Assembly (NCBI RefSeq): GCF_000014805.1 | Contig: NC_008570.1 | Span: 3,353,001-3,417,000, forward strand | DNA: 64,000 nt | DNA from: Aeromonas hydrophila subsp. hydrophila ATCC 7966 | GTDB lineage: Bacteria > Pseudomonadota > Gammaproteobacteria > Enterobacterales > Aeromonadaceae | Reading direction: 5' to 3' | Part shown: positions 36,563 through 46,246 of the stretch, in pieces | Layout: every line of letters starts with the position of its first letter | Position numbering within the stretch: the stretch's first letter is position 1 | Translations under genes and position numbers: made by a program | The notes under the pieces: generated by a model | What the model was told of the DNA's origin: nothing | The model's database searches: none | Seen by the model: the letters and a program-made list of their open reading frames with translations, nothing else

Positions 36563-37330
36563 ATGTCTATCGCCCCCGTCTGGTTCATCTCCCATGGCGC
36601 CCCGGATCTGGTTCTGCGCGACCAGCCGGCGACCCATTTCCTCAAGAATCTGCGCCTTGGCGATCTCAAGGGACTGGTGGTCATCTCGGCCCACTGGTTT
36701 ACCCGCAGCGAGCTGCAGATCAACGTCGAGCCCAATCCGGCCTTGATGTACGACTTCTACGGCTTCCCCGAGCCGCTCTACCACATCCGCTGGCCGGCCA
36801 GCAGCCCGCTCTGGCTGCAGGAGGCGGTGAGCGATCAGCTGCTGCTGGCGGGCCTGCCCGCCGAGCCGGTGCGCCGCGAGCTGGATCACGGGGTCTGGTC
36901 ACCGCTCTCGCTGATGGATCCCGCCAGCAGCGTCCCGCTGGTGCAGCTCTCCATCCCGGCCAGCTTCACCCCGCGCCAGCTGTGGCAACTGGGGGAAGCG
37001 CTGCAACAGCTGCGCGCCCAGGGGATCGGCATCCTGGCCTCCGGCGCCATCACCCACAACCTGCGGGCGCTGGGGCCGGAAAACTCGCCGGTGCCGGGCT
37101 GGGCCCGCAGCTTCGTCAACTGGCTGGAGCTGACCATGAGCGAGGGCGATCGGACCGCGCTGGAAGATTACCGGGCACGGGCGCCGGGGGCGGTGGAATC
37201 CCACCCCCACGACGATCACCTGCGCCCGCTGTTCGTGGCGCTTGGCGCCGCCGGCCAGGACAAGCCGGTCAAGCTGCACGACAGCTGGGATGGCGGCAGC
37301 CTCTACATGGGTTCCTACCGCTTCGGTTGA
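36563..37330 (+). CDS. ygiD: Extradiol ring-cleavage dioxygenase, DODA/YgiD family
   Basis: This 255-residue class III extradiol dioxygenase would use a metal to open catechol-type rings. It is close to E. coli YgiD, a DOPA 4,5-dioxygenase. Likely metal ligands are the histidines in WFISHGAPDL, VISAHWFTR and the HGVWSPLSLM segment, with further conserved VESHPHDDHLRPLF. The ATG at 36563 follows GGAG by 7 bases; the frame extends further upstream but without a ribosome site. It is a single gene ending in a clear terminator. Confidence 0.9.
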   Translation: MSIAPVWFISHGAPDLVLRDQPATHFLKNLRLGDLKGLVVISAHWFTRSELQINVEPNPALMYDFYGFPEPLYHIRWPASSPLWLQEAVSDQLLLAGLPAEPVRRELDHGVWSPLSLMDPASSVPLVQLSIPASFTPRQLWQLGEALQQLRAQGIGILASGAITHNLRALGPENSPVPGWARSFVNWLELTMSEGDRTALEDYRARAPGAVESHPHDDHLRPLFVALGAAGQDKPVKLHDSWDGGSLYMGSYRFG

Positions 37331-37356
37331 GCCCTGGCAGCGCCAGACAGCGCAAG

Positions 37357-37382
37357 ATGGCGGGTCGCTTCCCGCCATTTTT
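37357..37382 (+). terminator. Rho-independent terminator of the DODA gene
   Basis: An 8-bp stem (ATGGCGGG/CCCGCCAT) with a 6-base loop is followed by TTTTA. Confidence 0.82.
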
Positions 37383-37493
37383 ATGGCGCCGGCACTGACA
37401 AACTGCTGATTAAAGGTTCATTGTCCGCCGCTCTTCGGTAGAATCGCCGCTTTCGATCACCATCTGACCAGCGGGAGGGGGCACAAGCCGGCA

Positions 37494-40400
37494 ATGAACC
37501 TTATTCGACCCCTGCTGCTGCTCTGCCTGCTGTTTCCCCTCTGCGCCCAGGCGCTCACCCTGCACAGCCGTCACTACCTGCAGAGCAGCCCAGCCCCCAC
37601 ACAGGCGGCCGAACAGCAGTGGCTGGCCCGGCACCAGTTGTTGCGCGTCGGCGTGCTGCGCCACGACTACCGCCCGTTCGCCATGACCGGGCCGGACGAG
37701 CACTTCGAGGGGATCTCCGCCGACTATCTCGACATCGTCGCCAAGACCCTGCAAAAGCCGGTCGAGCTGCGGGTGTTCGACGACAAGCAGAGCGCACTGG
37801 CGGCGCTGCGGGCGGGGGCGCTTGACCTCGTCAATCTCGGAAACCTCAGCCTGAGCGGCCCCGACCAGGCGGGCATCGCCCTCAGCCAGCGCTATTTCAG
37901 CAGTGCCCCGGTCTTCTCGGCGCTCGCCGCCGAACAGGGCCCGCTGCTGCTGCCGGGCCAGCGGGTCGCCACCGTGCAGGGGTATGTGGACGAGGCCGCC
38001 TTCAAGCGCTACTACCCGGATCTGGTGCTGGTCAATTACCCCTCCAACGTGGCGGCCTTCGATGCGGTCTTCTTCGGCCGCGAGCCGCTGCTGCTAAGCG
38101 ATCCCCACTCCCTGCACTACCTCAACAGCGAGCGCTTCGACAAGATCCGGCAGCGCAGCCAGGCGCAGCCCGCCATCGCGGCGGACGGCTTTCGCTTTGC
38201 GGTCTCGGCCGACAGCCCCCGGCTGCTGGCGCTGCTCAATCACGCCCTGGCGGGGGTGAGCGACATCACCCACAGCCTCATCTTCAGCCAGTGGAACGGC
38301 CCCATCCGCGACATCGTCGAGCGCCCCAGCGAGCTCTACAGCGCAGAGGAGCGCGCCTGGCTGGCGACGGCCGGCCCGGTCAGGGTGTGGCTGATGGACG
38401 ATCTCTACCCCTACGGGGTGCGCGACTACGACAACCAGCTCACCGGCATGTCGGTGGAGATGCTGGAGAAGATCAGCCGGCGCTCCGGCCTGCGCTTCGA
38501 GTTTGTCAGTTATGGCTCGGAGCTGGCGCGCAACGAGGCCCTGCTCAGGGGAGAGCTGGATCTCATCGGCGCCATCTCCCGCCCGGTGGCCGAGAGCTAC
38601 CGGCTGCTCCCCTCCCTGCCCTATGCCACCGACGACATCTATGTGCTGGTGGCCCGCAAGGGGGATGCCTTGAGCGGCGATCTGGCACAACTCGCCGGCA
38701 AGCGGGTGGGCAGCACCCACTACAACCCCATCGCCCGGCGGCTCGACAACAGCCGGGTGAGCTATCTGGAGAGCGCCGACGAGGCGATGGCGGCGGTCGA
38801 CGACGGCCGGCTCGACGCCGCCATCGTGCCGCTCTATTTTGCCCAGCACGCGGTGGAGTGCGGCCGGCTCAGCCAGATCCGCATCGCCGGCCCCGCCGAC
38901 AACCAGCCCATCCGGATGGGCTTTGCCAGCCTGCCGGGCAACCGGATGCTGATGAATGTCATCGACAAGACCATCCTCTCCATCGCCCCCAACGAGCTGG
39001 CCACCATGAGCTACCAGTGGCGCAACCGCAAACTGCCGGCCCCCACTTTCATGGAGCGCAACGCCCCCTACTTCTACCTGCTGCTGGCCGGCCTGTTCGC
39101 CATCGCCCTGCTGCTGCTCTATCGCAACCGCATGCTCAACCGGCTGGCCCGCTCGGAGCAGGCCTCCCGCCGCCAGCTGGAGGAGCACGTGCGCTTCATC
39201 GAGGCCCTCGGCGAGAGCCTGCCCCACCCCATCGTCGTGCGCGACAAGAGCGGCAAGGTGATCCTCTGCAACAGCAAGTACCTGGCCATCCTCAACGCCC
39301 CCATCGAGCGGGTGCTCGGCACCTCGTTTGCAGAAGGGCTCAAGGGGCTGCTTGGCGCCGAGGCCATCACCACCCTGGAGCAGGATTTTCAGCAGGTGCT
39401 GCAAAGCGGCAGCCCCATCTTGTCGGATCGCATCTTCAGCCAGCGCGGCCCGCGCCAGTTCGTCTACCACTGGATGGTGCCCTACTTTGACTACCGCGGC
39501 GCCATCAGCGGGGTGATCAACGGCTGGATCGACATCACCGAGCGCAAGACCATGGAGGAGGCGCTGCGCCGCGCCAAGGAGCAGGCCGACCGCGCCAGCC
39601 GGGCCAAGAGCGACTTTCTGGCCACCATGAGCCACGAGATCCGTACCCCCATGAACGCCATCCTCGGCATGCTGGAGCTGGCGAGCCAGGATCCCGCCCT
39701 CGCCCCCTACACCGGCGAGCAGCTGCGCATCGCCTCCGAATCCGCCAACGGTCTGCTGGATCTCATCGGCGACGTGCTGGACATCTCCAGCATCGAGTCA
39801 GGCCAGCTGACCCTGGCCCCCGAGCCGTGCGAGCTGGCGCCGCTGCTGCACTCGGTGGCCCGCGCCTTTGCGGGCATGGCCAAACAGAAGGGGCTCAGCT
39901 ACCGGGTCGAGCTGGATCCCCTGCCGCGGGTGCTGATCGATGGGCCGCGCCTGCGCCAGATCGTTTTCAACTTGCTCGGCAACGCCATCAAGTTCACCGA
40001 GCGGGGGGAAGTGAGCCTGCAGGCCAGCCTAGTGGGGAGCGCGCAGCAACCCCAGCTGCACCTGCTTATCCGCGACAGCGGGGTGGGCATTGCCCCCGAC
40101 AAGCTGCCCGGGCTGTTCAACCCCTTCTACCGCGCCCACGACCCCTACCAGTTCGCCGGCACGGGTCTTGGGCTCAACATCGCCCGCATGCTGTGCCAGC
40201 TGATGGGGGGCAAGATAGCGGTCAGCAGCGAGCTTGGCGCCGGCACCGAACTCAGGATCCGGCTGCCGCTCACCCCGCTGGCGCCAGAGCCAGCGTGCGA
40301 ACCCTTGCCTGCGCCGCGCGATGTCACGTCGGCCATGGTGCCCTCCCCCAAGCGGTCATCAACCCCTGCCGCCCTCGGCCGGCTGCGGGTGCTGGTGGTG

Positions 40401-40763
40401 GACGACAACCACGCCAACCAGGTGCTGCTGCGCCAGCAGCTCAAGCACCTGGGCCACGAGGTGAGCGTGCGCGGCAACGGCGCCGAGGCGCTGCGAGCCA
40501 TCCAGAATCAGGACTTCGAGCTCATCATCACCGACTGCCAGATGCCGCTGATGGATGGCTTCGAGCTGACCCGCCGCCTGCGCGCCCGCGGCCACACTCT
40601 GCCAATCTGGGGTTTTACCGCCCACGCCACAGCGCGCGAGCGGGAGCGCTGCCTGGCCGCCGGCATGGACGAGTGCCTCTACAAGCCCATCGGCCTGGCC
40701 CGGCTGCGCACGGCCCTCGCCAGCCTCGAGCAGACCAATGCCGGCGCACTGAGCCCGGTCTGA
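37494..40763 (+). CDS. EvgS-like hybrid sensor histidine kinase without HPt domain
   Basis: This 1089-residue membrane sensor has a signal peptide or N-terminal anchor ([18 protein letters not shown]) and two tandem periplasmic solute-binding domains of SBP_bac_3 type (about 45-265 and 290-510). A membrane helix lies at about 525-547 and a PAS domain at about 565-690. The dimerisation/phosphoacceptor motif [16 protein letters not shown] has His714. A HATPase domain follows ([27 protein letters not shown]). The receiver domain at about 965-1080 has phosphoacceptor Asp1014 in [11 protein letters not shown]. EvgS and BvgS end in an HPt domain; this protein stops just after the receiver. No cognate response regulator gene is adjacent. 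Confidence 0.93.
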   Translation: MNLIRPLLLLCLLFPLCAQALTLHSRHYLQSSPAPTQAAEQQWLARHQLLRVGVLRHDYRPFAMTGPDEHFEGISADYLDIVAKTLQKPVELRVFDDKQSALAALRAGALDLVNLGNLSLSGPDQAGIALSQRYFSSAPVFSALAAEQGPLLLPGQRVATVQGYVDEAAFKRYYPDLVLVNYPSNVAAFDAVFFGREPLLLSDPHSLHYLNSERFDKIRQRSQAQPAIAADGFRFAVSADSPRLLALLNHALAGVSDITHSLIFSQWNGPIRDIVERPSELYSAEERAWLATAGPVRVWLMDDLYPYGVRDYDNQLTGMSVEMLEKISRRSGLRFEFVSYGSELARNEALLRGELDLIGAISRPVAESYRLLPSLPYATDDIYVLVARKGDALSGDLAQLAGKRVGSTHYNPIARRLDNSRVSYLESADEAMAAVDDGRLDAAIVPLYFAQHAVECGRLSQIRIAGPADNQPIRMGFASLPGNRMLMNVIDKTILSIAPNELATMSYQWRNRKLPAPTFMERNAPYFYLLLAGLFAIALLLLYRNRMLNRLARSEQASRRQLEEHVRFIEALGESLPHPIVVRDKSGKVILCNSKYLAILNAPIERVLGTSFAEGLKGLLGAEAITTLEQDFQQVLQSGSPILSDRIFSQRGPRQFVYHWMVPYFDYRGAISGVINGWIDITERKTMEEALRRAKEQADRASRAKSDFLATMSHEIRTPMNAILGMLELASQDPALAPYTGEQLRIASESANGLLDLIGDVLDISSIESGQLTLAPEPCELAPLLHSVARAFAGMAKQKGLSYRVELDPLPRVLIDGPRLRQIVFNLLGNAIKFTERGEVSLQASLVGSAQQPQLHLLIRDSGVGIAPDKLPGLFNPFYRAHDPYQFAGTGLGLNIARMLCQLMGGKIAVSSELGAGTELRIRLPLTPLAPEPACEPLPAPRDVTSAMVPSPKRSSTPAALGRLRVLVVDDNHANQVLLRQQLKHLGHEVSVRGNGAEALRAIQNQDFELIITDCQMPLMDGFELTRRLRARGHTLPIWGFTAHATARERERCLAAGMDECLYKPIGLARLRTALASLEQTNAGALSPV

Positions 40764-40829
40764 TTATCTGGGTCGGATGGCGCGGGCTGTGCTCCCGCCG
40801 TATCCGCTCCAGCCGTGTCCGCCCCATCC

Positions 40830-41166
40830 GTGTCCACCCCAGTCCTGCCAGCCCGATCACCGTCATGGCCGCCATCACCACATAGAGCGAGCCGGTCAGA
40901 TGGAGCGCGGCCGCCGCCAGTGCGATCAGGCCGTAGCAGATCAGCGTCATCCGCTTGAGGCCCACCTTCTCGATGAGGAAGAAGGCGGCAATGGTGCCCG
41001 CCAGCGCCCCGCCGTTGAGCAGGGAGAAGATGGAGGCCACCTGATTGACGTCGGCGCCGAACTTGGCGGCGATGGGGTCGATCAGCATGCCGAACTGGGT
41101 CGCAAAACCGGCCATCACGAAGTTGGCCAGGAAGCTGATGGCAGTGAGGGAGAGCTTATTGTTCAT
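40830..41166 (-). pseudogene. Truncated MFS transporter (TsgA-like)
   Basis: The N-terminal 110 or so residues of a major facilitator protein are intact (MNNKLSLTAISFLANFVMAG, FGMLIDPIAAKFGADVNQVASI, two to four helices up to VVMAAMTVIGLAGLGW). The frame then runs into unrelated Arg-rich sequence that overlaps the 3' end of the sensor kinase gene. About 280 residues of a normal transporter are missing. The opening resembles E. coli TsgA. A ribosome site and position 53 bp after deoD suggest it was once the second gene of a deoD operon. Confidence 0.8.
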
Positions 41167-41219
41167 ATTGGATCTCTCTTGGGGTCAGGGTGCGTGCAGG
41201 GTTGGGCGGGCCGCGGCGC

Positions 41220-41921
41220 TTACAGCGCGGTGTACAGCGCCAGCTCGATCATCTGGTTGAAGGAGAGTTGCCGCTCCTCGGCAGTGGTCTCTTCACCGGT
41301 CAGGCAGTGGTCGGAGACGGTCAGGATGGCGAGCGCCTCGATCCCCTGTTGATGGGCCAGCCCGTAGAGACCGGCCACCTCCATGTCGATGCCGAGCACG
41401 CCGAACTTCTCCAGCGCCGGAATGAGGTTTTCGTCCGGATCGTAATAGAGGTCGCCGGTGAAGATATTGCCCACCTTGACCGGAATGGCCTTCTCCTGCG
41501 CCTTGGTAAACGCCTTGTGCAGCAGGGCGAAGTCGGCCGAGGTGGCCATCTGGTAACCAGCGCTGCGCTTGGCATTGGTCGGGGAGTCGGTGCCCGCCGC
41601 CTGCGCCAGAATGACGTCACGCATCTGCACGTGGCGCTGGGTCGCCCCCAAACTGCCGATGCGGATGATCCGTTTGACCCCGAAGTCGTTCACCAGCTCG
41701 TGGGCGTAGAGCACCATGGAGGGGATCCCCATGCCGTGGCCCATCACCGAAATGCGCTGGCCGTTGTAGTAGCCGGTGTAGCCCAGCATATTGCGCACAT
41801 TGGTCACCTCGCGCGCATCGGTCAGAAAGGTCTCGGCGATATAGCGGGCCCGCAGCGGGTCCCCCGGCATGATGACGGTCTCGGCGAAATCGCCCGGGTT
41901 GGCATTGATATGAGCGGTCAT
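41220..41921 (-). CDS. deoD: Purine nucleoside phosphorylase, DeoD type
   Basis: This 233-residue hexameric phosphorylase splits purine (deoxy)nucleosides with phosphate for salvage. The recognisable segments are TAHINANPGDFAETVIMPGDPLRA, phosphate-binding RIIRIGSLGA, active-site GIDMEVAGLYGLA and TVSDHCLTGEETTAEERQ. It stands apart from a deoABC cluster, as in some vibrios and aeromonads. A truncated transporter gene follows. No CytR or DeoR site was identified. Confidence 0.97.
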   Translation of the reverse strand: MTAHINANPGDFAETVIMPGDPLRARYIAETFLTDAREVTNVRNMLGYTGYYNGQRISVMGHGMGIPSMVLYAHELVNDFGVKRIIRIGSLGATQRHVQMRDVILAQAAGTDSPTNAKRSAGYQMATSADFALLHKAFTKAQEKAIPVKVGNIFTGDLYYDPDENLIPALEKFGVLGIDMEVAGLYGLAHQQGIEALAILTVSDHCLTGEETTAEERQLSFNQMIELALYTAL

Positions 41922-42152
41922 TATTGTTGTGCTCCAGTTTGACTCGTGTGGATGAGGGCATCCTAGCCCCCACCCCCTCGCCCCTTGCAGGACAAAAGTC
42001 CTGTTGCCCCGATCGAGATCCCAGTTCCGGCAACTTCTCCGAGGCAGCCCCTGCTTGCCCCCTTTGCTACCGCTTGTCTGCCCCCGTACAACTCAGCCCT
42101 ACCCTTGCGACCAGCGTCCCGTCACCCGCTCAGCGATAACGCCCCTGCGCCC

Positions 42153-42183
42153 AAAAAGCGCGGGGGGCCTGCTGGCCCCCCGC
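42153..42183 (-). terminator. Rho-independent terminator of the PsiF-repeat gene
   Basis: A 10-bp GC-only stem (GCGGGGGGCC/GGCCCCCCGC) with a 4-base loop is followed on the minus strand by GCTTTTTGG. Confidence 0.86.
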
Positions 42184-42207
42184 AAACACACCAAATGAGA
42201 AAATGCC

Positions 42208-42588
42208 TTACTTGGCGGCGCTATCCTTCACGCACTTCTGGACAAAGCTGTTCTTGGCCGCGCCAGCCAGCTTCTTGTCGGCCGCCGCCTTCTCGCACTT
42301 GGCCGCCGGATCCATCGCCGCGCCCGTCTTCACGCACTTCTGGATAAAGCTGTTCTTGGCTGCACCGGCCAGCTTCTTGTCGGCCGCCGCCTTCTCGCAC
42401 TCGCCGGTCGCGGCGCCAGCAGCATCTTTCACGCACTTGCCGACAAAGCTGGTCTTGGCGGCGCCCGCCAGTTTTTTGGCTGCGGCCTGCGCCTCGCACT
42501 GCAACTGGGCCGAGTCGTTGGCAAAGACCGGATTGGCCAGCAGCACGCTGCCGCAGAGCAGGCCGAACAGGATGGCAATACGCTTCAT
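42208..42588 (-). CDS. PsiF-repeat secreted protein
   Basis: This 126-residue protein has a signal peptide (MKRIAILFGLLCGSVLLANPVFA) and three copies of a PsiF repeat (C-x-A-A-A-K-KLAGAAK-SF-xKCVK), each with two cysteines. E. coli PsiF is phosphate-starvation-inducible and has two repeats; its function is unknown. The start at 42588 follows AAGGAACG. Spaced cysteine pairs suggest periplasmic disulfides. No Pho box was found upstream. A T/G-rich region of unclear role precedes it. Confidence 0.85.
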   Translation of the reverse strand: MKRIAILFGLLCGSVLLANPVFANDSAQLQCEAQAAAKKLAGAAKTSFVGKCVKDAAGAATGECEKAAADKKLAGAAKNSFIQKCVKTGAAMDPAAKCEKAAADKKLAGAAKNSFVQKCVKDSAAK

Positions 42589-42618
42589 ATGACGTTCCTT
42601 ATTGTGATGTGTTGGCAT

Positions 42619-43181
42619 GGTGACCTCTTTGCATGATGATCTGATTGCAAGTAACTGTTATGACAACAGCTGATTGTTGCCGCAGATCCCTCGCCTCGCC
42701 AGCCAGGGCCACGGAGCACAGGGCACCATAGCCGCACTATAGCGCTGATTGGCTAAGCGGGATTCTCCCCGGCCAACCCTTCCTCAACAGTCAGCTTGCT
42801 CCTTTCTTCCCCGCCACGCTCTCCAAACCAATAAAATCAAGGGCCATGGGAATCCTGTTCCCCACCACAGCGATTTCTTGAGCCAGCGCATAAAACACAG
42901 ATATTCCTGATAGTTACGTCAATTTCTGACTGGTTTGCGTATGAGACTTGAGGATATGCTGATCATTCGGTGCCCCGCCCGCTGGTCGATGGAGCGCATT
43001 GGAAGCTGTAATCTAGGGGCGGCAGCGTGGGCTTTGAGCTGTAATTAATGCAATTCGTAGGTTGGCCCAAAAAATGAGAAAGATGACTCCCAAAATAAGA
43101 TTAGAATCGTGGCAATAGAAAATCAGCAACCGAATTTAGTGTTCTCGGTAAACGTTGGGCAGAAAATCAAAGGACTAATTA
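42619..43181. other. Intergenic transition into AT-rich DNA, no gene recognised
   Basis: These 563 bp contain no supported gene. From about 43040 the composition shifts sharply to AT-rich and stays so through the RelA/SpoT-domain gene. This probably marks the left edge of acquired DNA. No integrase, tRNA or clear repeat marks the edge. Confidence 0.5.
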
Positions 43182-44264
43182 ATGCCATCTTTAGACTTCG
43201 AAAAAGAAAAATCAACATTCAGAGAATATTATTCAGACAATATAAAACTCCTTGAAGGAGCCATCATTTCATTTAAAGCATTAATCTCAGCATTATTAGA
43301 ACATGACGGAAGCATCTATCTATCTAAAGTTGAAGGGAGAGTAAAGGAAAAAGAAGAGTGCATTAGGAAGTTCAATCTTAAATACAGAAAAAAACTTGAA
43401 GCAGATGAAACAGAATACACAATAACAGAGCACATCTCTGACTTGGTGGGTTTGCGCGTAGTATGCCTCTATGAGGATGACATTGATAAAATCAAAAAAA
43501 TTTTAAAACTACACTTCGACATTATTGACGAAACCGACAAAATATCACAAATTGAAAGTACTGAGGGTTCTTTTGGTTATAAGGGTCTACATCTAGACTT
43601 GAAGCTAGGCGAATCAAGAAAGGATATGCCAGAATATAAAGCTTTTGTTGGTGTAAATTTTGAAATTCAGATAAGAACGATAATTCAAGATTCTTGGAGT
43701 GTTTTAGACCACAAAATAAAATATAAAAAGAGCATACCAAATAGGTTAAAACGTAGAATAAACACATTAGCTGCATTATTTGAGCTTGCGGACAGGGAAT
43801 TTAAAGAAATCCGTGTTGCAACAGATGATGAAATTAAGAAAGCTGAAGAGGATGACGTCGATGAACCGATGCCTCTTTTAATTGATCAGCCAGGACCACC
43901 AAGGCCAACAAAGTCTAATGGAAGGGGGGGGCTAACAGCTTTCGGATTTCTTAGAATAGCTAAGCACTTCTTTAAAGATTATGAGTTTGATGATTATAAA
44001 GTTGATGGATTTACCGATGAAATTGTTTCTTTAGCGCCTAATATTACTCGAAATGACTTTAATGAATATATGAAGGCAACAATAACCAAAGTTAAACAAT
44101 ACAAACAAGAATTTGAAGAAAACCCTGAAAATAACGACACCCTAAATCCATACACTGTAATTAGGCACTGTTTATACTTGCGTGACCAGAATGTTTTCTC
44201 ATCCATGCTGACAAATACATCAAAAAACTCTTTCGATGCTTGGCTTGCTGAAAACCCCGGATAA
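43182..44264 (+). CDS. RelA/SpoT synthetase-domain protein, probably acquired
   Basis: This 360-residue cytoplasmic protein has an N-terminal RelA/SpoT nucleotidyltransferase domain (about 30-215). The family's key sites are present: RVKEKEECIRKF (about 53-64), ISDLVGLRVV with Asp87, GYKGLHL (Gly132, Tyr133, His137) and EIQIRT with Glu161, then SWSVLDHKIKY. A Pro-rich linker (about 228-246) leads to an unrecognised C-terminal domain (about 250-360). There is no hydrolase, TGS or ACT domain, so it is not RelA or SpoT. The domain usually makes (p)ppGpp, and some single-gene members act as toxins in phage defence. Base and codon use are AT-rich, unlike the neighbours. No obvious antitoxin gene is adjacent. 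Confidence 0.85.
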   Translation: MPSLDFEKEKSTFREYYSDNIKLLEGAIISFKALISALLEHDGSIYLSKVEGRVKEKEECIRKFNLKYRKKLEADETEYTITEHISDLVGLRVVCLYEDDIDKIKKILKLHFDIIDETDKISQIESTEGSFGYKGLHLDLKLGESRKDMPEYKAFVGVNFEIQIRTIIQDSWSVLDHKIKYKKSIPNRLKRRINTLAALFELADREFKEIRVATDDEIKKAEEDDVDEPMPLLIDQPGPPRPTKSNGRGGLTAFGFLRIAKHFFKDYEFDDYKVDGFTDEIVSLAPNITRNDFNEYMKATITKVKQYKQEFEENPENNDTLNPYTVIRHCLYLRDQNVFSSMLTNTSKNSFDAWLAENPG

Positions 44265-44285
44265 ATTCCAAAATTTATGACGCCA

Positions 44286-44422
44286 TCTTTCTGAGCCAGC
44301 CATTAATTGGCTGGCTCACATTTTATCCCTCCCCTCCAACCCATACTGCCTACAATCCCCACTCCGCCCACAAAATCAGGATCGTGGGAGACCAGTATCA
44401 AGGTGCCGAGGTAATAGGCACC
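44286..44422 (-). repeat. Degenerate copy of the ABC-F gene 3' end and hairpin
   Basis: This segment aligns with 44562-44700, the end of the ABC-F gene plus the hairpin after it. It has the hairpin TGAGCCAGCC-ATTAATT-GGCTGGCTCA (44292-44318) and codes in degenerate form for the final GTLLLVSHDPDFVAGVG part. The copy breaks off near 44422. The hairpin also ends the RelA/SpoT-domain gene and may serve as its terminator. Confidence 0.72.
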
Positions 44423-44566
44423 TAATAAACAGCAGCTAATTCCCGAGCCACCTTTCTCTCTGCAGAAAATGCCCCCCGTTGCCAGGAGATTTTTATTTCT
44501 ATCGATTAGCTCGGATCAAAGCTTCAAGCCATCAAAAATCTAGAAAATCTAGGACACCCACCTTTC

Positions 44567-44593
44567 TGAGCCAGCCATTACATGGCTGGCTCA
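44567..44593. terminator. Hairpin after the ABC-F gene
   Basis: An 11-bp stem (TGAGCCAGCCA/TGGCTGGCTCA) lies 13 bp beyond the ABC-F stop. It has no strong T run on the minus strand. It is the counterpart of the hairpin at 44292-44318. Confidence 0.6.
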
Positions 44594-44605
44594 CGATTTA
44601 GCCCC

Positions 44606-46177
44606 CTATCCCTCCAACCAATACTCCCTTTCAACCCCCACCCCCGCCACAAAGTCGGGATCATGGGAGACCAACAGCAGAGTGCCCGGATAGTCGGCCA
44701 GCACCTGGGTGAGCAGCTGGCGCGAGGGGTGATCCAGATGGTTGTCCGGCTCGTCCAGCAGCAGCAGGTCGGGCAGTTGCGCCAGCACCATCAAGAGGCC
44801 CAGTTTTAGTCGCTCGCCCCCGCTCAGCCCATGGCAGGGCGCCAGGGCGCGATCACCGCGCAGGGCGATGCCCGCCAGCCGGGTTCTCGCGTCGCTCTCG
44901 GACAGTGTCGGCGCCGCTGCCAGCAGATCGGCCAGCGGGCTGAGGTCTCGCGCAATCAGGCTGAGCCCCTGATCAAGACAGGCCATCCGGCCATTGATGC
45001 GAAAACTGCCCGCATCGGGCGCCAGCTCACCGCGCAGCATCTGCAGCAGGCTCGACTTGCCGCTGCCGTTGCGACCGGCCAAGAGACAGCGAGCCCCCCG
45101 TTGCAGCACCAGATCTACCTGCTGATCATGCCAGCGCCTATGGCGCGCCGCCGTGATCACCAGCGGCTGGGCTGCCCCCTTGCCCTCACTTCCCGCCGGC
45201 CATTGCATGACAAGCGGCTGCACTGCCGCCAGTGCGGCTGCCGCTTCGGCGCACGCCTCCAGCTGGGCACTGTGGCCCCGCTGGTGGCGATCCAGCACCT
45301 TGCCAAGGGATTTGCCCGCCTGTTCCGCTTTGAAATCGAGCAGGATCTTGGCCTGGGAGCCGCGCTCGCGCCGCCCCTGGCTGGCCCGTCTGGCCGCCTG
45401 TTCGCGTACCTTCTGCACGCTGCGCGCCGCAGCCTTTTCACGGCGCTCCGCCTGCGCCAGCCGGGCGCTACAGGCGGCCTGCAACTCGGCCTGCTGCGCC
45501 AGAAATGCCTCAAACGAGAGGCTGGCACTCTGCAGCCCCTGCTCGCCCAGCTCCAGGATCTGACTCCCCTGATTGAGCAGGCGCCGGTCGTGACTTACCA
45601 GCAGATAGCCACCACTGTGGCTGGCCAATCGCTGGCTCAGCCACGCGATGCCACTGGCATCCAGGTGGTTGTCCGGCTCATCGAGCAGCAGAAAGTGAGC
45701 AGATCTCGCAAACAGCGCCAGCAGGCGCAAACGGGTGAGCTGGCCACCGCTCAGGGCGCTGACCGGAGCATGGGCATCGAGTCTGAGGCCCGCCTCTGCC
45801 AGCAGGTCGGCAAGATCGCTGCGCAGGTTCCAGCGATCAGCCAGCAGCTCGAAATCGTCCTGGGCGCAGCTCCCCTGCTCGATGCGCTCAAGGGCCCGCA
45901 GCGGCTCGCCCCAGCCGATCACGTCGGCCACGCTGGCTGCGCCATCATGAGCCTGCGCGGGCGCAAACTGGGACAACCAGCTGATGGGGGTAAACCACTC
46001 GATCTTGCCAGAAGCCGCGCGGCGCTGGCCCGCCAGCAGTTCGAGCAGCAGGCTCTTGCCGATGCCGTTGCGGCCGATCAGGGTGCAGCCCACAGCGGGC
46101 AAAGTGAAGGTAAGGGGCACGGTGCAGGCGCCGAAGGGCAGCTGCAAGGCGTTGATATGACATGCGATATGGGTCAT
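44606..46177 (-). CDS. ABC-F family ATPase
   Basis: This 523-residue soluble protein has two ABC ATPase domains and no membrane segment, the ABC-F layout of ribosome-associated proteins. Domain 1 has GRNGIGKSLLLELLAG, LSGGQLTRLRLLAL and HFLLLDEPDNHLD. Domain 2 has GRNGSGKSSLLQML, LSGGERLKLGLL and LLLLDEPDNHLD. The linker (about 235-330) is Arg/Ala-rich. The start at 46177 (MTHIACHINALQLPFG) follows AGGAG by 5 bases. It could be a translation factor or a resistance-type ABC-F protein; the subgroup is unclear. Partial copies of its 3' end lie on both sides. Confidence 0.88.
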   Translation of the reverse strand: MTHIACHINALQLPFGACTVPLTFTLPAVGCTLIGRNGIGKSLLLELLAGQRRAASGKIEWFTPISWLSQFAPAQAHDGAASVADVIGWGEPLRALERIEQGSCAQDDFELLADRWNLRSDLADLLAEAGLRLDAHAPVSALSGGQLTRLRLLALFARSAHFLLLDEPDNHLDASGIAWLSQRLASHSGGYLLVSHDRRLLNQGSQILELGEQGLQSASLSFEAFLAQQAELQAACSARLAQAERREKAAARSVQKVREQAARRASQGRRERGSQAKILLDFKAEQAGKSLGKVLDRHQRGHSAQLEACAEAAAALAAVQPLVMQWPAGSEGKGAAQPLVITAARHRRWHDQQVDLVLQRGARCLLAGRNGSGKSSLLQMLRGELAPDAGSFRINGRMACLDQGLSLIARDLSPLADLLAAAPTLSESDARTRLAGIALRGDRALAPCHGLSGGERLKLGLLMVLAQLPDLLLLDEPDNHLDHPSRQLLTQVLADYPGTLLLVSHDPDFVAGVGVEREYWLEG

Positions 46178-46234
46178 CTGAACTCCTGTGGGCCAATGCG
46201 GGAGCCGCAGGCCAAGAGCCAAGCCAAATGACAG

Positions 46235-46246
46235 GGACACGTGTCC
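46235..46246. promoter_or_regulatory. Perfect 12-bp palindrome upstream of ABC-F
   Basis: GGACACGTGTCC is a perfect palindrome about 60 bp before the ABC-F start, in the likely promoter region. A regulator such as a TetR-family repressor could bind it, but none is encoded nearby. Confidence 0.3.

Noticed and set aside
42840..42870. A possible third ABC-F end copy left of the RelA/SpoT-domain gene
   Set aside because: Only about ten bases (CCAAACCAATA-like) resemble the repeat, which is within chance.
44423..44561. The short stretch between the two ABC-F end copies as an inserted cassette
   Set aside because: It is only about 140 bp, has no coding frame or integrase site, and does not include the RelA/SpoT-domain gene.
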